From NCBI RefSeq assembly GCF_964340395.1, contig NC_135563.1:13733151-13797150 (forward strand): a stretch of DNA of 64,000 bases, read 5' to 3'. The stretch comes from Glandiceps talaboti (lineage: Eukaryota; Hemichordata; Enteropneusta; Spengelidae). This document shows positions 50,454-61,379 of the stretch, in pieces (positions within the stretch are counted from its first letter, which is position 1; each line of letters starts with the position of its first letter). The position numbers were made by a program, and so were the translations under genes. The notes below the pieces were generated by a model that was not told where the DNA came from, did no database searches, and saw nothing but the letters and a program-made list of their open reading frames with translations.

Positions 50454-52317
50454 ACTACATTGTATTCCTTACAATGGGCTCCATCTGTGCAACCACTAAA
50501 TACATGTACATCATTTCTCAGACCTGCAACATCTGATTTCTTTTAAACCTTGCACAAAGGCGACATGTCATGTGGGACATAAGCATGTCACTAAATGTTT
50601 GCGACATATGCGAATTTGACAAAATAGCAGCAGCATCTATGGTCAAAAATTGATGAACTTTTGTATCAAAAACTGAAAGAGTTGGACCAAGAAGGAGTAG
50701 GGGTGTGGACCAAGGGAAGTGGGGTTGGGGGTGGGATGTGATCATATTTTCATACCCCATTTTAAGATTTCACTTGTAGAAGTACAAATGACTATATGAC
50801 TAACATGTACGACATTCTGTCCCTTGAGGTACTGACATGCTGTATTATGGCATTGGACAGTTGAGGAACTGAAAGGGCATTTGTGTTGTGGTGTTAGACT
50901 ATCAAAAGGTGAAACGTTTGGATTGTAATATGAAGAACAAAATTTTTACCAAGATCATGAAAGTTTTGAGTATGAACAGCAAGCTATACAACATACACAA
51001 ATACAAAATAAGACAACAGGAAATGAACTTGGCATGTGTATACTGTATTTGGAAAGATTGGAAAGATTTCACAATGGTGAAATTATATTGCTCAGTACTT
51101 TTGAAGATTTGTTGCTGTATGTGATACATTGTAATACAACTCACTGTTAGCCAGTAGCCAAATCCACAAGTGAACTATAACAATAAACCATATCATACAC
51201 ACATGACATACCAGGTATTTTAAAATGTACCCTGGAGCAGCATTACCCCATTACAGCAAGACCCATGTCCATTTCTACCTATTTAAATCTGCAAATCTAA
51301 ATCATGGCATAATTCATTTCCACGACAACATGCATTCCAACATTTTTCAATGAATAAAAGATAATTTCATCAACATGTGATTTTCTTCACAAGAACTACT
51401 TGAAGCTAATAGAAGCATTATTCAGGAGCTGTGTGTAGGTACATGTACATTTGAAGGTGGACATTTATATGCATCACCCATGCTACCTTAATGAGCTCAT
51501 TTTTCAAATTGCAATGAAATGACTCCCAGTTGTTTGTACAATTTCTCATTGAATCTGAAACCCCTACAGAATGCTATCAGCCACCAGGCACACCATAAAT
51601 CCTAAATATTTCAAACTTCTGAAATGAAAACATATCGTGACTGCTGTTTGATAATCCTGAATTATCGGATTTTCATTTTTTATAACCCCTGAAGAACTTT
51701 TATGGGTTATTGTACACAATGAACATGTATGCTACACATGTATGTGATAAATCAACATAATTTCATATTTCAAAATGATTTCTTCAGAACTTTCATATAT
51801 TTCAATCTTGCACGCTTGCACATTTTTGTACTTTCGTTTTTCTTCAAAGTATTATATTTGTATTGTTTAAGCAGAGACTTGGGTTACATTTATGCTAGTA
51901 TAAACATTTTCAAATGTGTTTCTCAAATCACAGTTGCCACTATTTCAATCACTCTATAAAATCTTTTTTATTGAGGTACATTGTACATGTGGGAACTTCA
52001 AGACAAAACTTTACATTCACTTGGGCATTAGATGCCAGGTAGCTATTGCATCATGATCAATATCCTCATTAAAGTGATCTCTAACAATAGTGAAAAAAAT
52101 AAAACATTTTCATGAGGTATTAAAATGAGTGAATTGTACAGGTACATGTAGTTTATAGCTTTGCTAGCTACAAGTTCAAAATTCTAGAACTTTTCTTGTG
52201 TACTATTTATTACCTGTGTTCTCTAAAAAGCTGTCTTCAAAATTTAGCATCACAATTAAAAAATATTAGAAAGGTTCATGTTCATTAATAGACTGCAGAA
52301 ATGATTGAATCCATCTG

Positions 52318-52503
52318 TCTGTGCCTTATTTGCATAAACTGATCTCAAATCTGATTGAATTGCATGACATTTATCCTGCATCTGATTGGTCATACAACTT
52401 ATGTGATTTGCATAAAGTTTATCTTGCATCTGATTGGTCATACAGCAATTCAGGTAATTTGCATAAAATCTACAAATGTATTTTGCATCTGATTAATCTT
52501 TAA
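52318..52503. repeat. Tandem repeat with octamer-like and inverted CCAAT motifs, about 3 copies
   Basis: Units of about 60 bp alternate ATTTGCATAAA-type words (52328, 52408, 52457) with TGCATCTGATTGGTCATACA (two clear copies, a third ending CTGATTAATC). Confidence 0.85.
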
Positions 52504-53282
52504 TAGCATACTTATTTGATTTCACAGAACAGTTATTTGGACGATGTATTTAGATTGCTTTCATTTGAGGCACACAATAAAAACGTCAACACAATGTATG
52601 TTAATCAATGCTTCCTTTCATTCATTCACATGTAAAATTATTGAATTTTTATTGAAATAGCAAGCTCCATAACTGATAGCAGTAATATCTGGTCACAACT
52701 TGATGACATTCAAAGATGGCTGGCAATACACAAACATTCCCATGATCCTTTGCATACAGCATAATGTTTGTTGTGATAGAATGGTAGACGGATTAGCGCT
52801 AACAAAAGGGTTTCAAGAGGCTATCATAGCCAAATGATCCTTGTCAATGGTACAATCAAGCTCAAAATGACAGAATTATAACAAGGAAGGCACTTAAAAC
52901 AAACAGCAAGGATTATGTAGAGTTACAATTTGTAATGGTTATTGCATCGTAATCAATACCTCGTCAAAGTTATTTCTGAAATGGTCAAACTAAAAACATT
53001 TGAGATAAATTTCAGCACAGTACATTGTACATGTACATGGAATTGTCTATTACTAATTCATACATGTAATTCACTAGAGGTTTTGCAACTCTGTGAAAGT
53101 TATCTAAACTGTGAACCAGTTCGGAATACATTATATCGGTTGGTTATTCCTAACTTTTAGTTTCTACAAGGTCCTAGGCTATATACCTGTATAGGACACT
53201 TCTAAATTTCTAAAAAATTACAAATCTTAACAACGGCCAAAGTACTATCAAAAACATTAGTTTAAGTTGGCAAGAGTGTATT

Positions 53283-53550
53283 TTTTTTGTTTTAAACCTC
53301 TTAAACGACACTTTTTTGTTCGCAAAATTCTACAATTGAAATTTTGAGATAAAAAATCAAATTTATCATATAAAGTTGCATATCAAACAATGACATTTTT
53401 TCGTTTGCCAAATTATTCATGTTGAAACTTTGACTTAAAATTCACAGATGTATGTGACACACTTTTAAAGCTGCCTATGAAAGAATGAGATTTTTCTTTT
53501 TAAAAAATTATAGCTGTTGAAATGTTGAAATAAAAATTCAAATGAATACA
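53283..53550. repeat. Diverged tandem repeat, about 90-bp unit, 3 copies
   Basis: Each unit has a GACATTTTTTCGTTYGCMAAAT-like block, TTGAAATTTTGAGATAAAAA / TTGAAACTTTGACTTAAAA / TTGAAATGTTGAAATAAAAA and then TCAAAT. Confidence 0.75.
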
Positions 53551-55005
53551 AATTATATTCTACATAGATAATATATAAATCTCCGACCTGCAGATATGTA
53601 CATGTACTACAGCTACACTTCTAGCTGGTTAATCTTTTGGAGAAAGTAAAATTAATCGAATTGCATGAGCGTCAATAATTAATAACATCAAAACACAAGA
53701 GGTTTTGGGATAATAGGTTCCTAATAATTTAATAATATAATGGCATAAACCTGATATGAGAATGATACATAGTATATTGACAGACACTTGTTTTAAATGA
53801 AATGAAATGAAATGAGCGATACCATAATGATTGACAGGTTTAGATATGTGTATGTTATCAGGGAGTCTTAATGTCGTTAAATTTTAATCTAGAAATTAAA
53901 GATGCTTTGATGCTATACATGTACATATATATAAGTGAACCATGTTAATCATTGCACATTGAACTATGCTTTAATGCTCTCAACAACATCTAGTGTAGTA
54001 TGTCTGTGACTCACTCTCCTGAAGGTTTTATGTGATTTTTTGACATGGAGGAGGACATTAACAACCACGAGGAATTTGCAGATGCTGTAGATGTATAGAA
54101 ATTGCAGTAGGCTTTGTAGTCTTAAAGATTAAAGCTGTGTGTGATGAGACAGACAGATCAATTCTCTCTTACAATGACAAACAACATCTGTTATACAAGA
54201 TTGAGATAGCCATGGATTCACAATCCACTGTGTATTCAAAGGAAGTCGAATTCCATGGTTTGTACAATACAAACTACTCAGTTCAGTACAGTGAGATCCA
54301 CAATTCATGTACTTATTTATTTCATTCAGTTAGATATGACTCATTGACTGAACATCACTACCTTTGGAACATTTTCATTTTCATCTCAGAATTACCTTCA
54401 TAATATTACGTCTTTTTCTTCAAATTGATGACAATTTCTACAAATACATGTAAGTACGATAGATTTCAATTCATTTTGACTCAATGCAACGGAGGTAGAA
54501 TTTTAAAAAATATATAAAGAAAGTGAAAAGAATTCCAGTAACATAAAACTGAACACTGAAACACATAAAACTGAGTACAGACATGAAAAAGAAACATGAA
54601 TCTGTTTCAGACCCATTATAAAATGAGAACTATAACAAGAGTTAAAATTCAGAGACTCTAAATTTTGGGTTGAAACATGATATGAAACATATTTTAATGA
54701 AGTATGTATTAGATCTTCATTCAGGACAATTTGTGTTCCATGAAAATTTAACTTCAATGGAATCGTTGTATATGTGATATTTTAATAATTCTACCACAGT
54801 GGGTAATTTCCTGTAAATAATCAAATATGAAATATTGACATGTTTATCCCCATTTTAAATTCATTCGTGAAAATGTGGAAATCACAATAACAAAATTGTG
54901 CCAATGGCACTGCAGCACACCTAACTGCAATGAACAACTCACTGCTTACGATACAAGGATTGTTGAGGCAGCTTGTGCAGTTAAGACAAAACAGTACCAT
55001 TAGAT

Positions 55006-55357
55006 TAGTCTTGATTACCCAGACTCTCGCCACTGGGGGGCTCTGTGTATGACACCTCCCCAGTCTGGGGAAATGAGATTCCAACTCATCCACGCAGGAA
55101 GTAGCTTCTAGAGCAGTGCATGCTGGGGAATACTTGACGTCCAACATTGTAGGTACTTTCGTGACAATTTATCACTGCTCAAGCGAGTGATACATCTAAA
55201 TTACAACAAAGAGGCCTCGTAGGCCCATTTTTTTATGACTGAAGAAATTTACTGTGGGACTCCTGGCACGGGTTAGTTGAAATGTGCTTTCCCCAGCTCT
55301 TGTCTGGGTGGTCTCGTAGATGAACTCCAAGTGGTGAGAGTCAGGGTAACGAGACTA
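55006..55357. mobile_element. Inverted-repeat DNA element with perfect 9-bp target duplication
   Basis: The direct repeat CCATTAGAT stands at 54997-55005 and 55358-55366. Between them, arms of about 75 bp are imperfect inverted repeats beginning TAGTCTYG, TTACCC, GACTCTCRCCACT and including CCCAGWCTGGGGAAA-like sequence. Length is 352 bp with no transposase ORF, so it is non-autonomous. A 9-bp duplication fits Mutator-like or Merlin elements. The GC content is visibly higher than its surroundings. Confidence 0.85.
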
Positions 55358-55699
55358 CCATTAGATGTGCTTTCCTCTCTTTTTTTGTTCACAACAGTCT
55401 TCATACAAATGCATATTTTGAAGAAAAAAAAGTTACTTGTTATGATTCAAATTTATATTTAATTGCCATCCATTTCAATTTTAAAACTATAGGGTGTTGA
55501 ATCAATAAAGGGTACATGTAATATGTAAATGTGATTTTAAATATGAAAAGTATAATTACTACTGATACGGCAATTTTAATTTATAATTCATAAAATCCAT
55601 CATTTTAGAGTCTAATCAATATACCCAATAATCCATATACATATGCACACATCAACAAAGCTGCTAGTGTTTCTCTACACTCAGTGTTCTCCACAGGTT

Positions 55700-55790
55700 T
55701 GGTGGCAAATCATTTGCATAATAATCTACATATCATTTGCATAGTTATTTACATGAATTATGCATATCATTAGCATTCAAACTCACACAC
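55700..55790. repeat. Short tandem array of ATTTGCATA / ATTATGCATATC words
   Basis: Units of about 25 bp: CATTTGCATAATAATCTACA, CATTTGCATAGTTATTTACA, then ATGAATTATGCATATCATT. The octamer resembles that in the 52318-52503 array. Confidence 0.75.
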
Positions 55791-56309
55791 TTTTACATGC
55801 TTTACAAATAATATAATGGGATGAGTCATGAATTCTCTGATACTCTGACCACTTTCAAACATATTTTTGAAGAAATTCTACACATTTTGGTGAAATTTGA
55901 GTCCGGAAAATTCAATGCAAATTAAGATGAATATGTCTGTAGTTTTAATTTTGATGTCTGTAAATTACCATCCTACTGAGAGAGAGAGATATTTCATGTC
56001 TGGGATGACTAAACATAGATCAATATGCACAGAGAGAACATGTTGAAGATGTGCTGAATGTTTACAAGACAATTTGAGAGCAAAAAATACCATGTCCGAA
56101 ATTAGAATGTAAGAAAATACTTATTGAATAAATTCTTCTGGACAACATGATATTCTTACTGCAAAGGATTTCAGAGAAAATATCTTCTGTGAAATGTGTA
56201 GAATGTGATTGTAATATTGTACACAATTAAACAAAATCTGCAAATAAATGTCAGGAAAATTTTTCATTTTCATTCTAATATTTTTTGTAATACTGTACAT
56301 TTCTACATC

Positions 56310-56330
56310 GGGGGGGGGGGGGGGGGGGGG
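56310..56330. repeat. Poly-G tract (21 G)
   Basis: Uninterrupted homopolymer in AT-rich DNA. Confidence 0.96.
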
Positions 56331-57492
56331 CATGAAGTCTTAACCTATAATTCTTATTGTTGGGCAACCCTATCCTCTAAATTTGAATTCATCTGTGCAG
56401 AGGGTAAAATGACTTTTTTGTTTTGTCATGATTGAGTCTACATTAGAGAAGTCTAACTTGTCATCATTATCGGTAAGTAAAATGCCCTTCAGAATATAAA
56501 TCTAGGCCAATAACAACACAACCGACTCTCTCAACAACTGCATAAGTCATGCATATACATGTACAAGTGGTCTTGTCATGAAATTCTTTACTACCAACCA
56601 ATGATTATCTCATATTAAGGTTAAATAAAACAGGAAAAAGTGAAATGTAGGTATACAAATTACAACAAGATGGCTATAGGGTGCATGTGATGAATATATG
56701 TGCATTACAAATGGCACAGCAGCACTGAATTGCAATTAGGGCTTTCCAGTACATGTTATTAAGGAATTCCATGGGCAACACTAAAAGCTAGCAACTTGTC
56801 TAAATGAGTTTGCTGTACCTCCAGATAGCCATTTCATTTGAATTTCCAATGTAGTGCTGTCAAAGTTACACAGGTTAATTTCTTTTGGGTATTGAAAAGG
56901 CTATCATTATTTTAACAGAGTCAATTGACAAAATTGGTTTGGGTCGCATGTGTCACAATCAAGGCATGACCCCTATGGCTTGGAATCGATTGAAAGCTAT
57001 CGGCAATGTTCCCACTAAATGCTGATGGTGATTTCAATTTTAATTTCCAGCTTTTTACGAATCTAATTTGCATTGGATTAAATCCTGTAGATAACTGACA
57101 ATGATTTCTCACTACTCTATTCAGAGTGAAGTTGCCACTATCAAGTTGTTATCAGACTGTTTTAGTAAGGCGATATATTGACCTAGGTATGCTACAACTA
57201 ACATGTTCCACCTGTGACTGACACAATCTACACATGTACATGTATGTACAGTTACTACTACAAATGATGCATGGTTCTTCATATCTGAAATTACTTTATT
57301 CTGAAGAAAATGAATTTTACTTATTTGTTGTTTTGCAAGAAGTGTAAGGTATTATGCAACCTGACTGTGTTTGCTAGTATTTGATTGTATTCATAGAGTT
57401 GGCTCAGATTGGCATTAACTGTATCCAATACATTGTACAAATCCTACCTTATGTTAGTAGACACATGTATATGCAACTATCTCATGCGTACA

Positions 57493-57494
57493 TG

Positions 57495-57529
<35 letters not shown>

Positions 57530-57531
57530 GT
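57493..57531. repeat. (TG)n microsatellite
   Basis: About 19 TG units with one TT interruption. Confidence 0.95.
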
Positions 57532-58139
57532 ATATGTGACAATGTTGTGCATACATTTGTGTGTACATGTATACCGCATTAGTGCAACAAATTTGTGAGA
57601 ATATCTTTCCAAAATGTATGATATACACAAAGTTACTCTATAAATATAAACACTCATGTAGTACATACAACATATACTTTTAATCTATAAAACTGTGCAT
57701 ATCAACACAGTCATAGAAACAAACACTTGTTATGTCAAAAACTTGTTTTTGTTATTTATGTGGCAAAAGCAGTGTGTGAAAGGAAAACCATTCCCCAGGA
57801 TGTTTACAAGTTGTGTGGTTTTCACAATTAGCATAGAACTATTAGAGACACTTACTAAAGTACCGGTTTAGTACTGTTAAAAACAAGACACCCCATGAGA
57901 GTCATAAAACAATTAACTACATGTATTATGACTAAATAAATTGGTGTGGAATCTTTAGTACTACCTTGTTATCTAACTATTGCCTTAGTCTCTTCAGCAA
58001 GTGAGTCAAAATTTGATCACTTCAGTTACAAATCATAAAGCTAGATTCAAGTCAACACAGATACTCAAACTCATTTGCAATGTAACTGAGTAAGAGCAGC
58101 ACTATTTTTCATCATTAGAACATTGCTACGAAGTTTATT

Positions 58140-58289
58140 TTAAGGTAGAATGCACCTCAAAGACAAATTTCCAAAAGTTGTTCAATTCTCTCCAAACTTT
58201 GTCACATGAAAGCTTGTTCCTGGTCCTTTTGAAACAATAGAAGAGAAATGTTGGGGTTTCACCGTCTTGTTTTCAAGGAAATAATCAAT
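58140..58289 (+). mobile_element. TTAAGGTAG-ended dispersed repeat, copy 2
   Basis: Begins TTAAGGTAGAATGCACCTCA, then GACAAATTTCC, and about 115 bp later TTTCACCGTCTTGTTTTCAA, GGAAATAATCAAT. The order and spacing equal the minus-strand copy at 37198-37348. Confidence 0.72.
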
Positions 58290-58306
58290 CTTTTATTTTC
58301 CCATAA

Positions 58307-58332
58307 ACATGAAGTGAACTTTCACTTCATGT
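58307..58332. repeat. Perfect 12-bp inverted repeat with 2-nt centre
   Basis: ACATGAAGTGAA, CT, TTCACTTCATGT. It lies 17 bp beyond the recognised end of the TTAAGGTAG repeat. Confidence 0.9.
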
Positions 58333-60984
58333 AATTTATACTACATTCACCTGAGACTCCACTTCATACAAAACTACATTGTATCATGTTTGTACTTGAA
58401 GAGGGACGGAAGTACAGAAATGGACTTTTGTTTCTTTATTATTTACTTAAGGAGCTGGCAAAGTAGGTGAAACTTGAGTTTTTACCATTATTTTCAGAAA
58501 AATGACAATTACCTATATACGATACACTAACATCATATAACAATTACTGAATTTTTTCCATTCCTAACAAGAGTACTTTTGTTAAAAACTTTATAGGGGA
58601 TAAAAGACACTTTACATGTATATACCCTGTTGGTCAAGTTCTCTATGTATCCATTTCAGACCTTCAATAGTGCAAATGTTGTAAGTGTTCATACTCAGAT
58701 TGCAAGCTTTTACATACCTACTTCTACATGCATTCTGTATGCTTTGGCATAAGTTTGACATGTTACAGAACGCCAGTGATCCGTAACAATACCAAAGCCC
58801 TATATTGACGGGTTTTATCAAAATAACACAGGTTACACGTGCACTGTAACACAAAACGGCTACCTAAAGTTGCCAATTAAAAGTACTAACACCCTAACAT
58901 GGATGAATGCCATCTCGCTTTAGAAAAGTCCAATACACGATTATGGAAGTAGCTCGCTGCAACAAATGACTACAGGTTATAACAACAAACATACCCTGGT
59001 TACACTTCATGCTTTACTGAGTACAAAAGGAAGAAAATGTCACAGAAATTTCATGCTCTATGTATATCAAAGAAAAAGGTCCCCATAAATCTTCACCAGG
59101 TTAATTTCCTCAACCAGAACTAACATATAACCACAAATTTCATGAGGGTGTTCACAGTACTATTCACCATGCTTTCAAGTTTCATTCTAAATATATTTTT
59201 CATTATTTACAAGTTAAATCCGAACATTTTCTTTGAATCAAAATAAACAATATTATGTAAAATTCTTTTCAAGAAATTTCTAAAGAACAGTCTGCATAAT
59301 TTGTTTATTCAAATGTCAGATTTCCCACCATGCTTTGCAGTTCCTCGTCCTGGCCAGGACTATATTATTTTGTTATACGCTCACAGATATACATTGCTTC
59401 ATTTTGGTTTCAATCACTTTAGTTGTTGTAATGATTTCACAACTTGTGAAGTAGAACTCTCCGATAACACAAACAGTCTTCCGGTCTCCCGATACTCTGA
59501 CCTAAATATCTACCATATTTTTAACACCATAATGGAACAAAATATATAAATAACACGAGGTGAAGGAATTCCTTGAAGACTGCCTTGATGACTTGAAGTG
59601 TGTGTTATTCATGGTGGGCTCAGCAAGCCAAGAACAGGCCTTTATGGCCTTCATTGTGTTGACTACATTGTCTAAATAACTTCTAAGCCATCAACCGACT
59701 GACATCTTGTGTGCTGTCAATACATCATTACCCCAGTTTACCTTTTAACTGTACATGAATGTTGAATCAACATGACCCATGTCTTTCATACATTCTTTAG
59801 GAAGGTCATTACATTATGTGACATGTTATTTTAAATGAATACAAAATATCAACAACATGGACACTTACAAACGTTACTTGCAAAAAATTGAAAGTTTATT
59901 CTACATAGGCAAAAAATAGACTGAAGATACATCTTATCGCTTGATCCTCATTAGTCTGGGAAATGATGGCTGACATGGGCTGTACCTTAACAGACAAGGT
60001 AAGAAAAGGATGGACAAAAATTTTGCACTCTATACCTCTTCTTTTGAATATGAGGTGGGTGGAGGGTCTATGATATAATTAACAGCTACATCATTTTCAT
60101 GTTGACGGAAATTTCCATTATCACTACCAACCTTTTCTACCTTGTCAAAATTTGCGATGAAAGCCTAGCATTACACTGACACTGTAAATGGACAAGATTC
60201 GATAGCCTCAGATGTTATTTAGGTAAAAACTTTCATCTTGAAATATACTTAATTGATAAATTATTCACATCATCATTATTTCTGCTCTGATAGTCTGTGT
60301 CTTGTTATTGCCATCTAAAAGAACTTATTAATTGCATTGCATTATTTATATCGTCCATCCTGAGAAGTAATATCAAACTCCCAGCATGCATCTGTCCACC
60401 ATGTCAAGTGTAGGGCTTAAACACACAATTTTGGGGTTATTGTGACCCATCCCATCTGCAGTTTAAAACTATTTTCTTTCATGATCCAACAGTGACTTTT
60501 ATACACATGTTCATTGCCAGATTGTCTTTACACTAAAAAGTCATTTTAGGAAACCATTTTTTTCTTTTTTCTCACAATAAAACCTCACATTAGTTACATC
60601 AGCAACACTAAATCGCAGCTTTCTTCTACTCTATAAGCAGTAATCAATCCATTTAGATCCAAGTCAGTGTTCGCTGTACACTGTCTCCAGCTCTATGGTT
60701 TTATCCATGTGTTGCTAGGATACCAAGTTCTACATGTCTAGAATCAGTACCCTTCACATCTTGTTTGCTTTGTAAAACAGAAAGTAGTTGTCCTGCCAAA
60801 CTGACTATGTTTGAAATTCTTCCTCTTAAGATTTCACATTTTTGTGACAGGATGCTAGCAATACGATGGAATTCAATATCGATTTTGTCTATTTTCAAAC
60901 TATATTTTAAGGAGAACCTGTCAAAAAGACATGGGAATCCAGGTAGTTTTTAATTATTCTGAACTACTTTGACAGTATCTGGAA

Positions 60985-61372
60985 CAGGAGACCTCAGATT
61001 GATCAATGTCCAGTAGTAAGCCATCTTCCTTTGACTACAACAGACCAGACCAAAGACCTCAAACTGCAGATTACTGTATGGTAGTAAACTGCCTTCCTTC
61101 AGACACAACACACCTGACCAGAGACCTCGGCGGATTGATCATGTTCAGTAGTAAGCCATCTTCCTTTGACTACAACAGACCAGACCAAAGACTTCAAACT
61201 GACCACTGTATTGTAATAAATCGCCATCCTTCAGCCACAAAACACCAGACCAGAGACCTCGAATTGATCAATGCATGCTAGTAAATCATCTTCTTTTGGC
61301 CACAACAAAAACCAGAGACCTCAAATTGATCAATGTATGGTAGTAAACTGCTTTCCTTCGGCCACATCAGTC
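60985..61372. repeat. Tandem repeat, about 65-bp unit in about 135-bp higher-order pairs
   Basis: Units carry GAGACCTCRNATTGATCAAT, GTAGTAARCCATCTTCCTTT or GTAGTAAACTGCCTTCCTTC, and a CAACAGACCAGACCAAAGAC block. The first and third units are more alike than adjacent ones (TTTGACTACAACAGACCAGA in both), showing a two-unit higher-order pattern. About six units. Confidence 0.9.
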
Positions 61373-61379
61373 AAGAATT

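Noticed and set aside
56921-57112. WNRLKAI on the plus strand as a retrotransposon WNxLP motif
   Set aside because: The flanking residues do not fit the reverse-transcriptase C-terminus and the frame is broken nearby.
60701-60898. Minus-strand frame with heptad-like leucines
   Set aside because: Short, no homology recognised, and leucine spacing is not regular enough to claim a coiled coil.
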